64,000 bases of DNA from positions 113,501 through 177,500 of the forward strand of contig JAXRKP010000349.1 in the NCBI GenBank assembly GCA_037039925.1, read 5' to 3'. This DNA comes from Doris montereyensis. Lineage: Eukaryota; Mollusca; Gastropoda; Nudibranchia; Dorididae. This document shows positions 34,942 to 47,094 of the stretch, piece by piece; position 1 is the stretch's first letter; every line of letters begins with the position of its first letter. A model generated the notes under the pieces. The model ran no database searches. It had not been told where the DNA came from and saw only the letters and a program-made list of their open reading frames with translations. The position numbers and the translations under genes are program-made.

Positions 34942-35295
34942 CCAATCGACGGATTGCTAGCTTATCGATTCTTCGATTCTCCTTAATGGAACGGAACTCT
35001 GCGAAACAGTATTTGACTGCATGATAAACAGTTAATTAACGAAAGAGGTTAAATGTGTTATGCATAGTATATAGCCCAACTCTATTTTTCTCTTGTCGAG
35101 GATATAAATGTATTAAGAATGTATTAAGATGCAGTGGTAGAAAAAGAACCGAATAAGTCTACACAAATTTATTCGCTCGATTATGCGAGCCTCTTTCAGT
35201 TTCATGTCTGCTTTTCTGTAGTACGTGTATACTGTTTGTTCGCTGTTTTTGTATGAACATAGAAGTATTCATAGATTGGCATGCAGGCGGAGTGA

Positions 35296-35306
35296 GAGAG
35301 AGAGAG

Positions 35307-35385
<79 letters not shown>

Positions 35386-35386
35386 T

Positions 35387-35435
<49 letters not shown>

Positions 35436-35445
35436 TTGAGGGATA

Positions 35446-35530
<85 letters not shown>

Positions 35531-35596
35531 GGGGAGTGAGAGATTGAGGGAGAGTGAGTGAGGGAGAGAGAGAGAGAGAGAGAGGGGGGAGGGCAC
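35296..35596. repeat. Interrupted (GA)n tract
   Basis: About 300 bp of GA broken by AGATTGAGGGA-type interruptions that recur at intervals (near 35382, 35432, 35540), suggesting segmental duplication within the tract. The three overlapping Ser/Leu-rich - strand frames are artefacts. Confidence 0.96.
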
Positions 35597-35684
35597 ACAG
35601 ACGGACGGACAGATATAGACAGATATAAAGTCGCAAAAAGACACACAAAGATAGATAGAAAAGACAAGGCGGTGGATTTACAGT

Positions 35685-36330
35685 CCGTATCAAAGTACAG
35701 GCTCATCGACTGCTGCTATTTCATGCAAATATCTTCTCAACTCCATGAGGAAGTATACAGTACAGCAGCCTGTTAGGCGCTCCATTTTTAAAGTCTGTTA
35801 AGATCTTGCTCTACCTATCATTGGGTTCTCATTTACTCTTGGGGCGGAAGAGGAAAGCAAAGTGAGTAGAACGTTGTGAAAAACCACCTGGGCCAGTCTT
35901 GGGTTTTGAATCAGTGTCGTCCTTGTTACAAAATCACAACACTATGGTTTCGCTACAACGCCTCCGTGAAGATAAATATGAATTTATAGTGCGTATCCCC
36001 GCACAAGTACAGGCTCACCGACTGTACACTGCATCGTTTATCCTCCAGCAGGCCATTTAATTCAGAGTCCTTCTCAACACCCAGGGGAGCATACAGTACA
36101 GCAGCCTGTTAGGCGCTTTGTACTTGCACTTTGACAAAATCTCTCTGTATCTAAAGCTGTTTACTCATTCACACATGATACAATTGAGGAAAGTAGAGAG
36201 AAGTACCTTTCCCCTAAGAGTACAACGTTGTGAAAAACAAACACATGGGCTGGCTACGGGGTTTGAAGTAGGGTTGTCATGATTCACAACACTACGATTT
36301 CGATACAACGCGTCGATAAAGAGTGAAGAA
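35685..36330 (+). repeat. Tandem duplication of about 300 bp (repeat D plus flank)
   Basis: Two similar segments, about 35690-35975 and 35990-36330. Each runs from ARGTACAGGCTCAYCGACTG through ACAGTACAGCAGCCTGTTAG, AGAACGTTGTGAAAAA (or ACAACGTTGTGAAAAA), a GGGTTTTGAA-like block, to TTCACAACACTA-like and TACAACGC. A SINE with its flank was apparently duplicated. Confidence 0.75.
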
Positions 36331-36949
36331 AGGGGTGAGGTGAATCTCGCAATACTTTTACACAATCATAGGCAAGTGGAGGAGGTGGTCAGATAAGACA
36401 AGCGGTCGATGACAAGAGTGATTATCTGGTCATCCTCAAAGCCCACAATTTATTTCTCTCTTCGTAGCCTTTCCGCATAATGATACATTTAGGCTAGTTA
36501 CTGGCCTCCTGAGCCGCTTTCGGTGTCTCTGTCCACTGGAAATGGTTGGTTGTCTGGAGCGGGGGGGGGGGGTTAATTGGTGCAAGGACAAGAAAGAGAG
36601 GAGGGGGCGGGGGTTGTGGGAGAGGTTCAAGAATCTTCAGACAGGAGAGCTCCGTAATTAAGATCAATAACAAAGAGGTTACGACACGAAGTGCTTTCCT
36701 TTCAGCTGGCTATTTAGGCGAATTGTTGTGTTAGCGCGGTACATGTTCTTAGTTGGTCGATTGTTTGATCCGTTAATTGCTTTGAAACATTCAGTTGCGC
36801 TTATGACAAGCGATGATAATAGCGTTTTGGGAAGAGTTAAAAAATGTGTTTTTTTGTCCGAACTTTTGATCGTAAAACTTGGTTCTTTAATACACACCGT
36901 ATCAAAATAGATCCTTCTAGTCGTTTTTGTGTTTGTTTTCTTTTATATC
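36331..36949. other. No gene recognised
   Basis: Contains G-runs near 36561 and 36605. Nothing else identifiable. Confidence 0.4.
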
Positions 36950-37310
36950 CGATATTAATCAATGCTAGACCCCCCCCTCCTGCTCCTATCATTCCCCTCT
37001 TTCATTTATCTTTTATCTTGCTTCATTTTTCTTCTTCTTCTTCTTCTTCTTCTTCTTCTTCTTCTTCTTCTTCTTCTTCTTCTTCTTCTTCTTCTTCTTC
37101 TTCTTCTTCTTCTTCTTCTTCTTCTTCTTCTTCTTCTTCTTCTTCTTCTTCTTCTCCCTCTTTTTTTCCATCTTCGTTTTGGTCTCCCTCTTTACATTTG
37201 CCTGGCATTTCCATGGAATGTTATATTTCTTTATATTGCTGTTTCCACTTAATTCACCCTGAGATCGCCGCATATGGTAAACGGGGTAAATTTCAACACA
37301 ACGACCCAGT
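36950..37310 (+). repeat. Dispersed repeat C copy containing (TTC)n
   Basis: The repeat C sequence is split by a (TTC)n tract at 37029-37155 located where the other copies have CATTTC or TTACTG. The microsatellite thus expanded inside the element. Poly-Ser, poly-Leu, poly-Lys and poly-Glu frames are artefacts. Confidence 0.8.
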
Positions 37311-37483
37311 ATTAACCGAAGGTGTGTATACAGCTATGTGATATAATTGTTTAAAACTTTTGTGCTTGTTTACGACCTCAGCAGCATTTGCAACAGCTAC
37401 CAAGGTGTTCCTCGTCGTTGTTTCCATCCTGCGCGACCTCTTTGATAGGATTTTCGTTCGTGGCACAAAGCTAATACCCAAGA

Positions 37484-38130
37484 TAAAAGACCAAACAGGT
37501 AGACTTTCAAGAAAGTAGGGATATATAAAAGACCAAACAGGAAGACCTTCAAGAAAGTAGGGATATATAAAAGACTAAACAGGCAGACCTTCAAGAAAGT
37601 AGGGATATATAAAAGACCAAACAGGCAGACCTTCAAGAAAGTAGGGATATATAAAAGACCAAACAGGTAGACCTTCAAGAAAGTAGGGATATATAAAAGA
37701 CCAAACAGGCAGACCTTCAAGAAAGTAGGGATATATAAAAGACCAAACAGGCAGACCTTCAAGAAAGTAGGAATATATAAAAGACCAAACAGGTAGATTT
37801 TCAAGAAAGTAGGAATAAGACCAAACAGGTAGACCTTCAAGAAAGTAGGGATATATAAAAGACCAAACAGGTAGACCTTCAAGAAAGTAGGAATACATAA
37901 AAGACTAAACAGGCAGACCTTCAAGAAAGTAGGAATATATAAAAGACCAAACAGGTAGATTTTCAAGAAAGTAGGAATAAGACCAAACAGGTAGATTTTC
38001 AAGACCAAAAGTAGATTTTCAAGAAAGTAGGTAATATAAAAGACCAAACAGGTAGACCTTCAAGAAAGTAGGAATATATAAAAGACCAAACAGGTAGACC
38101 TTCAAGAAAGTAGGAATATATAAAAGAAAT
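37484..38130. repeat. 42-bp minisatellite, about 15 units
   Basis: Unit: AGACCAAACAGGTAGACC, TTCAAGAAAGTAGG and a (A/T)-rich ATATATAAA spacer, 42 bp. Because 42 is a multiple of three, a frame on - (38047-37397) stays open for 216 codons as repeats of YIPTFLKVCLFGLL. Two units lack the ATATATAA spacer. No splice sites or initiation context support a protein. Confidence 0.93.
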
Positions 38131-38344
38131 ACTAAATCAAAGAAATCCAAACTTCACAGAATGAAAAAGACAATGACAGGACAGGGGAGCCTGGAGTAAG
38201 ATCATTTAGGGCATCTAAATTCATACACCGGAAGGTAGTATGGGAACTGACAAAGAAAGAACGAAAAAAGAAATAGTTTTCATCATACGTCTTTCTCTTC
38301 TTGCCTTTCTACTACCATATGTGCCATGGACGGAAATCCGCGCA

Positions 38345-38690
38345 TCGGTGCGGGGACACGGCGGTCTAGAGACGAAGTATCTACCTCTCAACCACAAAGG
38401 TTGTGGGTTCGATCCTGATAGGTTGAAGCAATTTCTTGAGTTTTTCGGGTACAATCCCTTCCCCTCTTCCAGGTAAATGGATCGACACCTATTTGCATCG
38501 GAGACGGGCGATTCAAAAGAAGATCTCTTTTGTAAATCTCGACACTCAGTTTACGTTAAATATCCTTTTGTTGTTTACAGGGCAGTCTGGGCGAAATAAA
38601 ATAAAAAGCCTACAAAAAACCACAAAATTACCTTGGGTGTGGGTAGAATCAAATATCATAGAAAAACAACAAAATAATCTCACAATGCTG
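38345..38690 (+). mobile_element. SINE family B copy
   Basis: CGGTCTAGAGACGAAGTATC head, a GTTGTGGGTTCGATCC box-B-like segment, AAATGGATCGACACCT, GCATCGGAGACGG, TGTTTACAGGGCAGTCTGGG and an AATCAAATATC tail. Confidence 0.85.
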
Positions 38691-38835
38691 CAGCCCAAAC
38701 ACTAACTGATGTATTATGTATGTATGCCTATTATAAAACTAACTTCTGGTTCCAAATACACCTCGAAATCTTTGGTTATTTTATCGAATTTTATTGAAGA
38801 CACATTTTACCTTACAAAAAAGGGATTACATAAAG

Positions 38836-39098
38836 TGTAGCGTCGTTAGCCTCGTGGTTAGAGTGCTGGGCTTGGGATCATGAAGTCCTGAGTTTGAATC
38901 CTAGCAATGCTGGTCCGACGTTGTGTTCATCCGCAAGAGTGGGCTTCAGTAACTGTTTGGGAGTCGAAATCTGCGATAGACCAGCGTCATGCCCATGAGG
39001 TGATTATTATCATCTGTTCTGCTTCACGCTATAGAAACCAGAATACACTCCTGCTCTATGCACCGTAATGGTCTTGAAGGAACTTTACTTTACATAAT
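38836..39098 (+). mobile_element. SINE family A copy adjoining a minisatellite
   Basis: Head GTCGTTAGCCTCGTGGTTAG and GAGTTTGAATCC are clear A- and B-box analogues. The body is slightly deleted. The tail GAACTTTACTTTACA flows without a break into the 41-bp array whose unit contains CAACTTTACTTTACA. Confidence 0.88.
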
Positions 39099-41090
39099 TT
39101 CGTCTTCCCATTATATAGTCAACTGTACTTTACATGAGGTCGTCTTCTCATTATATAGTCAACTTTACTTTATATAGTCAACTGTACTTTACATTAGGTC
39201 GTCTTCTCATTATATAGTCAACTTTACTTTATATAGTCAACTTTACTTTACATTAGGTCGTCTTCTCATTATAGAGTCAACTTTACTTTATATAGTCAAC
39301 TGTACTTTACATTAGGTCGTCTTCTCATTATAGAGTCAACTTTACTTTACATTAGGTCGTCTTCCCATTATAGAGTCAACTTTACTTTATATAGTCAACT
39401 TTACTTTACATTAGGTCGTCTTCTCATTATATAGTCAACTTTACTTTACATTAGGTCGTCTTCCCATTATAGAGTCAATTTTACTTTACATTAAGGCGTC
39501 TTCCCATTATAAAGTCAACTTAACTTTACATTAGGGCGTCTTCCCATTATATAGTCAACTTTAGTTTACATTAGGGCGTCTTCTGATTATAGAGTCAACT
39601 TTACTTTACATTAGGTTGTCTTCCCATTATATAGTCAACTTTACTTTACATTAGGGCGTCTTCTCATTATAGAGTCAACTTTACTTTACATTAGGTCGTC
39701 TTCCCATTATGGAGTCAACTTTACTTTACATTAGGTCGTCTTCTCATTATAGAGTCAACTTTACTTTACATTGGATCGTCTTCCCATTATAGAGTCAACT
39801 TTACTTTACATTAGGTCGTTTTCTCCTTATAGAGTCAACTTTACTTTACATTAGGGTCGTCTTCCCATTATAAAGTCAACTTAACTTTACATTCGGGCGT
39901 CTTCTCATTATAGAGTTAACTTTAGTTTACATTAGGTCGTCTTCCCATTATAAAGTCAATAGTCAACTTTACTTTACATTAGGTCGTCTTCCCATTATAT
40001 AGTCAACTTTACTTTCTATAGTCAACTTTACTTTACATTAGGGTGTCTTCCCATTATATAGTCAACTTTACTTTATATAGTCAACTTTACTTTACATTAG
40101 GGCGTCTTCCCATTATATAGTCAACTTTACTTTTTTAGGTCGTCTTCACATTATAGAGTCAACTTTAATTTACATTAGGGCGTCTTCCCATTATATAGTC
40201 AACTTTACTTTTTAGGTCGTCTTCACATTATAGAGTCAACTTTACTTTATATTAGGTTGTCTTCACATTATAGAGTCAACTTTAATTTATATTAGGTCGT
40301 CTTCCCATTATATAGTCAACTTTACTTTACATTAGGGCATCTTCCCATTATATAGTCAACTTTACTTTATATAGTCGACTTTACTTTACTTTATATTAGG
40401 GCGTCTTCCCATTATAGAGTCAACTTTACTTTATATTAGGGCGTCTTCACATTATATAGTCAACTTTACTTTATATTAGGTCGTCTTCACATTATAGAGT
40501 CAACTTTACTTTATATTAGGTCGTATTCACATTATAGAGTCAACTTTACTTTATATTAGGTTGTCTTCATTATATAGTCAACTTTACTTTATATTAGGTT
40601 GTCTTCACATTATAGAGTCAACTTTACTTTACATTAACTTTATTCTTCAGTCATTATATAGTCAACTTTACTTTATATTAGGTCGTCTTCCCATTATAGA
40701 GTCAACTTTACTTTATATTAGGTTGTCTTCACATTATATAGTCAACTTTACTTTACATTAGGGCGTCTTCCCATGATATAGTCAACTTTACTTTATATAG
40801 TCAACTTTATTTTATATACTTTAGTCAATTTTATCTTTTATATAGTCAACTTTACTTTACATTAGGGCGTCTTCCCATTATAGAGTCAATATTATTTTAC
40901 TTTATATAGTCAACTTTACTTTATATAGTCAACTTTACTGTTTACGTTAGGGCGTCTTCCCATTATATAGTCAACTTTACTTTATATAGTCAACTGTACT
41001 TTATATAGTCAACTTTACTTTACGTTAGGTAGGCATCTTCCCATTATATAGAGTCAATTATTTACTTTACGTTAGGCGTCTTCACATTAT
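39099..41090. repeat. ~41-bp minisatellite, about 2 kb
   Basis: Unit: TAGTCAACTTTACTTTACAT, TAGGTCGTCTTCCCATTATA, about 41 bp. Shorter 18-19 bp sub-units (ACTTTACTTTATATAGTCA) are interspersed irregularly. Drift is gradual: TACATTAGG dominates the left half and TATATTAGG the centre. Confidence 0.95.
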
Positions 41091-41325
41091 AGAGTCGTGA
41101 TATTATTATTATACAGGTATGTTTACATGTAAACTATGCTTCACATTATAGAGTCGTGATATTATTATTATGCAGGTAGGTTTACATGTAAACTATGCTT
41201 CACATTATAGAGTCGTGATATTATTATTATGCAGGTATGTTTACATGTAAACTATGCTTCATATTATAGAGTCGTGATATTATTATTATACAGGTAGGTT
41301 TACATGTAAACTATGCTTCCCATTA
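41086..41325. repeat. 59-bp minisatellite, four units
   Basis: Unit contains CTTCACATTATAGAGTCGTG, ATATTATTATTAT, a CAGGTA block and GTTTACATGTAAAC, a 14-bp perfect palindrome, in every copy. The beginning of the unit (TTCACATTATAGAGTC) derives from the preceding 41-bp array. Confidence 0.92.
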
Positions 41326-42060
41326 TTTACACAACGGGAACCGAACTTTAACCTCTTTTGACTGGGGACAGTCAGGGCCACCGAGAGAACTGAAATGTGC
41401 CGGTCAGGAATAGTTTAGGGCCCCTCTACCTCTACGTCAAATTCGAAGTTTTGCCCAATTCGACACCATTAGTGACAAAAACTGTGTATTTATGCCTCCA
41501 TCCCCTCCCAAGATCTGATACCCCTATCACCCCAAAGACCACATGGGCTACGGGGAAATGCAACAGCTGCCACCCTCGCCATTCCCTCTCCACGGCTTCG
41601 GAGACAGCAGTTGAATCTCTGTGACGTTGTTAGCTTCTACACCACCTCACTATTTCTATCTCTATCCTCTCCCCTCTTTCTCTTTTTAAACCTTATCTTT
41701 GACGAACTCGAATCAAAGACTGATTAATCAATACAAACGAGTATTTATTGCTTTGGCCTCTAAGAGGTCGTATGGATTGATCGATTACTCTTCGCTTTGC
41801 GCATTAAGTCGGAAGTAAATAACCGCATTGATTTAATGTGTAGTTAAGTGCTGCCCTACCGTGATATTTCCACTTGCAGTATTCGAGGAGTTCACATGTC
41901 ATTGGATACACTCAAAGTAAACACAGGGAGAGGGGGCAAAATGTAGGATTTATGAAACCTAATTGATTTGCATTGTGTTTTTGTAACAAAAAAATACACA
42001 ACTCAATCCAAAACTGAAACAGATGAGATTTAGATGTTCCCCGTCTGTGTCTGTCTTTCT
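41326..42060. other. No gene recognised
   Basis: The 41360-41460 stretch (CAGGGCCACCGAGAGAACTG and GGGCCCCTCTACC) has the look of a DNA transposon end, but no partner was found. Confidence 0.3.
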
Positions 42061-42072
42061 GTCTGTCTCTCC

Positions 42073-42315
<243 letters not shown>

Positions 42316-43445
42316 CCCTCTCCCCTCTCTCTATTCCCTCCCCCGTTCTTTCTTTCTCACCTTTCTCATTCACTCTCGGTCAGTCTCTTTCAAAGTACCG
42401 ATTACCTTCTTCACGAATTGTTACAGTATTTTTTTTTTTTGCATTGAAGTTGACATTTGACCCAGAAGTGGAGCTCTGTAGCTTGCTTTCACTCGGTTCG
42501 GATAATAATAAGGATTATTTTTCTAAAATGTGCATTTCTGAAAATATTACATTTATTGTGTTCTAAATGTAAAGTTTCAAACCAGAGGACCTCTAGATTC
42601 TATCTTCTTCTTCTTTGTCTTTCAGCTTTTCCCGTTAGTGGTCGCCACTGCAAATCATCCTTCTCCACTTTGTCCTGTCCTGTTCCGTACACTGACACTC
42701 GTTTTGTCCTCCTGTATTATGTAGATCACTATAATTATTATCCCTGTCTATTTCTTTCACAATGAGGTCAAGGGTCTGTATGCTAGATTTAATGACATGC
42801 ATTCAAAGAACAGGCCTCTTGTGTTTTGCCACAATGCATTCTTGTTTGGGGCATCGTAGCTTTAAATGCTTTCAATTTCAAGATTGGTTCCTACATTGTT
42901 TCACATGACGTCAGTGAAGCATACTCTATATCAGGGGTTCTCTAACTGGGGTGCATGAATCCCCAGAGAGTTCGTAAGAAATTTCTGAAAGTCAAAACTA
43001 GAGTACCTTTTGTTGAAGTAAATATCATCTTAAACGCATTGCGACAGGGTAATAAACACGATTAATTGACATTACAGTATTTGCTGTCATACTTGTATAC
43101 AGTCAACATTTCGTGATCTGATTTGTCCATTCTGTTGTTAATAAATATTACTCTATGAATTTTTGCATATTATAGTATGTTTTTTGGCTCTGATCGTGTC
43201 TCGAAAAGTTGGGACTTCCTGGCGACCTCTGACATCCACATGGGGTTCGTGGGAGGATACAAGGAAGGAACCCCGTTCCATATCATATAGTCAAGCTACA
43301 ACCATATGGCTTATGTTATTTTATATGGTTTTGAGAAAATTAAAACAAGAAGGAAGGACATCGGCCAGTTTGCGTTACTATGAGATTGACGCAGACTATT
43401 ATCTAATAGATACAGGTCAAGACATAACAAATTATGCACTCGTTC
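42316..43445. other. No gene recognised; possible hAT-type terminus at 42934
   Basis: CAGGGGTTCTCTAACTGGGG (42934-42953) resembles hAT transposon ends; the opposite end was not found. The stretch near 42605-42690 (CAGCTTTTCCCGTTAGTGG with TCGCCACTGCAAATCATCC) resembles a dispersed repeat seen in animal genomes. A 111-codon frame at 43163-43498 runs into the SINE and has no motif. Confidence 0.3.
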
Positions 43446-43696
43446 TTGACTGTGCCGTCTCTGGCCGAGCGGTTGGGCTTCCGTACTTGGGATCATGAGG
43501 TCCCGGCTTCAAATCCTAAGCTACGTCTCACTTTGTTTCTTAGGAAAGACACTTAACTCACATGTCCCCACTCAATGGGTACAAGCTCTAGCTTGGGAAT
43601 AAAAAACTGCATCAGAGCAGTGTCTTATCGAGGAGGTAATAATTATTGCCTGTTTCACTTCACGTTAAATAAATCGGGGTAAGCTTTACTTTACAC
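43446..43696 (+). mobile_element. SINE family A copy
   Basis: GTGCCGTCTCTGGCCGAGCG head, GATCATGAGGTCCCGGCTTC, TAGGAAAGACACTTAACTC, GGGTACAAGCTCTAGC, GGGGTAAGC and a TTTACTTTACAC tail. Directly abuts a SINE B copy. Confidence 0.87.
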
Positions 43697-44010
43697 GACT
43701 TTGGGGGTGGGGGGGGCTCGGTAGTCCAGAGGCGAGGTGTTGACCTCTCATCCAAAAGATTGTGGGTTCGAGCCCCGCCAACGGTTGAACAAAATCGCCC
43801 CCCCTGGTCCAGGTACGTGGATCGACACCTAGTCCCATCGGAGACTGATGGTAAAAGGAGGTCCCGTGTGCAAAGCACAACACTCTGTATATGTTAAGGA
43901 TGCCTTGGTTGTTTACAGGGCAGTGCCGGTAAAAATTAAAAATCTTACCAGAAACCCAGAGATCACCTTAGTTGTGGATGTGGGTAAATAAAATCAAAAA
44001 CACGACTAGG
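43697..44010 (+). mobile_element. SINE family B copy, well preserved
   Basis: CTCGGTAGTCCAGAGGCGAG head, GATTGTGGGTTCGAGCCC box-B-like segment, CCCCTGGTCCAGGTACGTGG, ATCGACACCTAGTCCCATCG, ACAACACTCTG, GTTTACAGGGCAGTGCCGG, TCACCTTAGTTGTGGATGTG and an AAATCAAAA tail. Best reference copy of family B in the window. Confidence 0.9.
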
Positions 44011-44449
44011 GCCATTTTTTTAGAAAGTGAAAACGCTTAGGCCTTAGTCTTTTATTCACTATTTCTTGAACATTTCTTGGCGCATTACAAAAAAATAATG
44101 GGATGATGTGCCATTGCCTTCTGGTTGTCCCCACCTGAGCATTATTAGGCGAACAAGGCGCACGAACAAACTACGATGCACAAAATGCTCTTTAAGATAG
44201 ATGTGTTTTTGGCTTGTTTTTCTTGTTGGCCGCACATGCCGAACGTATCCTGGTCGCGAAGGAAAACTCAGCTACTTACTTTTAAACAGCAGTCCACACT
44301 TGAGCACGAACGCATCAATTGAGCGTGCGCCATGTTCGCCAAAAAATGCTCAGGTATGGAAGAAGTTTAATGTTCGGTCCATACTTGAGTAATTTTCGGC
44401 GAACAGGGTGCATGAACAAATCACGACGCACAAAATGACCTGATGTGAC

Positions 44450-44790
44450 GTTTTTGATTTGATTCGCTCACATCCGCAACTAAGTTGATCTCGATTTGTT
44501 TGTAGGATTTGTAAGTTTACCCGGACTGCCTCGTGAACAGGCAATGGATCTTTAACGTTCATAGAATGTTGTAATCTGCACACGGAACGTTCTTTTTATC
44601 GTCCATCCCCTATGGAACTAGGTGTCGATCCACCTACCGGAACCAGGAGGAGGGGTGGGTTGGGATAGCTTTTACTAATAAAAAACCTCGAGAATCTTTT
44701 TTTTTACAACCTTCGGGGCTTAAATCCATAACCTTTTAGTTGAGAGACCGACACCTTGCCCCTGGACTACCGAGTACCCTGGTGTGGCGT
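44450..44790 (-). mobile_element. SINE family B copy, nested in element H
   Basis: The reverse complement shows all family blocks. The flanks TGATGTGACGTTTTT (left) and TGGTGTGGCGTTTCTT (right) look like a diverged target-site duplication of about 15 bp. The tail on + reads TTTTTGATTTGATTCGC. Confidence 0.87.
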
Positions 44791-44904
44791 TTCTTCTTTG
44801 CGTGTTGTTTTTAATTTTATCCACACAGTTCGAACAGATGGAAAGTTCTGTGCACATCAACCTTCTTGAACAGCAGTCAGCGGTCCACACTTGAGCCCAG
44901 ACGT

Positions 44905-45485
44905 CGTTAACATTTGTATTACAGGCGTCTAGACGTCGTTAGCATTTGTATTAAAGGCGTCCAGACGTCGTTAGCATTTGTATTAAAGGCGTCTAGACGT
45001 CGTTAGCATTTGTGTTACAGGCGTCTAGACGTCGTTAGCATTTGTATTACGTCGTTAGGCGTCCAGACGTCGTTAGCATTTGTATTAAAGGCGTCCAGAC
45101 GTCGTTAGCATTTGTATTACAGGCGTCTAGACGTCGTTAGCATTTGTATTAAAGGCGTCTAGACGTCGTTAGCATTTGTGTGACAGGCGTCCAGACGTCG
45201 TTAGCATTTGTATTAAAGGCGTCTAGACGTCGTTAGCATTTGTATTACAGGCGTCCAGACGTCGTTAGCATTTGTATTACAGGCGTCTAGACGTCGTTAG
45301 CATTTGTATTACAGGCGTCTAGACGTCGTTAGCATTTGTATTACAGGCGTCTAGACGTCGTTAGCATTTGTATTAAAGGCGTCTAGACGTCGTTAGCATT
45401 TGTATTACAGGCGTCTAGACGTCGTTAGCATTTGTATTAAAGGCGTCTAGACGTCGTTAGCATTTGTATTATAGGCGTCTAGACG
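44905..45485. repeat. 32-bp minisatellite, about 18 units
   Basis: Unit: GCGTCTAGACGTCGTTAGC plus ATTTGTATTACAG, 32 bp, very homogeneous. Most units contain the palindrome CGTCTAGACG overlapping GACGTC; some read CGTCCAGACG. One unit near 45040-45062 has an internal partial duplication. Confidence 0.96.
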
Positions 45486-45597
45486 CGAACGTATCGAATG
45501 AGCGTTCGCTGTGTTTGGCGGAAAAGGCTCAATCGAATGAAATAGTGGATCATTTTCATTTTGGCCCATTTCTCACGCAGGTCATTATGTAAAGACA

Positions 45598-45705
45598 AAG
45601 GAGCGTAGTTAGCTCGGTTGGGAGCTCACTTTCTTTTCATGACGAGGCGATGAGTGTTAACTCAGAGACCGCAGGTTCAATTCCCATGATGGCCAAGATT
45701 TGTTT
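45598..45705 (+). mobile_element. tRNA-like SINE head
   Basis: GCGTAGTTAGCTCGGTTGGG (box-A-like) and CCGCAGGTTCAATTCCC (box-B-like) with normal spacing enlarged by an insertion. It lacks cloverleaf stems of a functional tRNA. A related diverged head is at about 57745-57800. Confidence 0.5.
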
Positions 45706-45904
45706 CTCTCTGTTCCTTGTATTCGTCTTGTGTTTGTTCCTATGTGGCTTTAATATTTAATATCATTTCCTTCACTTGGACCATTGTGGTGATGTTTGTC
45801 ATGCTTAAGGCTATTCGCTCACTTAGTCCTTGGCCACGGCAGGCTTCTTTTTTAATTTCTGTGCTGAAGATTTTCCGCCTGCGTCGATTTGTGGCAATGT
45901 CTCT

Positions 45905-46920
45905 GATATTCTGTAGGTCCTTGTAGAATGTCAGCAGGAGGTCGTGTTGATATTCTGTAGGTCCTTGTAGAATGTCAACAGGAGGTCATTGTTGATATTC
46001 TGTAGGTTCTTGTAGAATGTCAGCAGGAGGTCATTGTTGATATTCTGTAGGTCCTAGAATGTAGGTCATTGTTGATATTCTGTAGGTAGAATGCCAGCAG
46101 GAGGTCATTGTTGATATTCTGTACGTCCTTGTAGAATGTCAGCAGGAGGTCATTATTGATATTCTGTAGGTCCTTGTAGAATGCCAGCAGGAGGTCATTG
46201 TTGATATTCTGTGGGTCCTTGTAGAATGTCAGCAGGAGGTCATTGTTGATATTCTGTAGGTCCTTGTAGAATGTCAGCAGGAGGTCATTGTTGATATTCT
46301 GTAGGTCCTTGTAGAATGTGAGCAGGAGGTCATTGTTGATATTCTATACGTCCTCGTAGAATGTGAGCAGGAGGTCATTGTTGATATTCTGTACGTCCTT
46401 GTAGAATGTCAGCAGGAGGTCATTGTTGATATTCTGTAGGTCCTTGTTGAAAAGCCAGCAGGAGGTCATTGTTGATATTCTGTACGTCCTCGTAGAATGT
46501 CAGCAGGAGGTCATTGATATTCTGTGGGTCCTTGTAGAATGCCAGCAGGAGGTCATTGTTGATATTCTGTGGGTCCTTGTAGAATGAGAGCAGGAGATCA
46601 TTGTTGATATTCTGTACGTCCTTGTAGAATGTCAGCAGGAGGTCATTGTTGATATTCTGTAGGTCCTTGTAGAATGTCAGCAGGAGGTCATTGTTGATAT
46701 TCTGTAGGTCCTTGTAGAATGCCAGCAGGAGGTCGTTGTTGATATTCTGTACGTCCTCGTAGAATGCAGGTCAGGAGGTCGTTGTTGATATTCTGTAGGT
46801 CCTTGTAGAATGTCAGCAGGAGGAGGTCATTGTTGATATTCTGTACGTCCTCGTAGAATGCCAGCAGGAGGTCATTGTTGATATTCTGTAGGTCCTCGTA
46901 GAATGCCGCAGGAGGTCGTT
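45905..46920. repeat. 45-bp minisatellite, about 22 units
   Basis: Unit: TGATATTCTGTAGGTCC, TTGTAGAATGTCAGCAGGAG and GTCATTGT, 45 bp. Variant positions (GTAGG/GTACG/GTGGG; TTGTAG/TCGTAG; GTCAGC/GCCAGC/GTGAGC) occur in recurring combinations. Confidence 0.95.
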
Positions 46921-47094
46921 GTTTGGCGTTTTTTAAAGGTATTATTGGCAGTGTGGTGACTGCTTGTCCTTTCTATTTTTTGTCCCATTTCAGTGAAATA
47001 AAAGGGCATGGCTTTGTTTGCTGGGATTTCCTGGAAATTTTTTCTCAGAAGAATAATATATCCGAGAAGTTGCCATCTTGCTTCAAGTATTTGG

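Larger units (their letters stand above)
44090..45570. mobile_element. Composite element H, with SINE B and a 32-bp array inside it
   Basis: Segments with GGCGAACAAGGCGCACGAAC/GGCGAACAGGGTGCATGAAC and CGACGCACAAAATG occur at 44151 and 44396. The phrase AGCAGTCCACACTTGAGC at 44290 recurs (AGC.GTCCACACTTGAGC) at 44880. The continuation CGAACGCATCAATTGAGCGT at 44307 recurs as CGAACGTATCGAATGAGCGT at 45486, after the 32-bp array. So one old element was partly duplicated, then received a SINE and expanded a minisatellite. Class unknown; no coding sequence. Confidence 0.6.

Noticed and set aside
37397..38047. 216-codon frame on - with 14-residue repeats
   Set aside because: The unit length of 42 bp is a multiple of three, so the frame stays open automatically. 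There is no promoter, splice site or family match.
38836..38900. tRNA gene calls at SINE heads (also 31712, 43446, 45598)
   Set aside because: A- and B-box-like words are present, but acceptor and anticodon stems do not form and the sequence continues into dispersed SINE bodies.
39099..41090. Possible CRISPR-like or satellite origin of the regular arrays
   Set aside because: Units are contiguous without unique spacers, and the genome is eukaryotic; these are minisatellites.
43163..43498. 111-codon frame
   Set aside because: Its end is SINE sequence and the remainder has no conserved motif or splice support.
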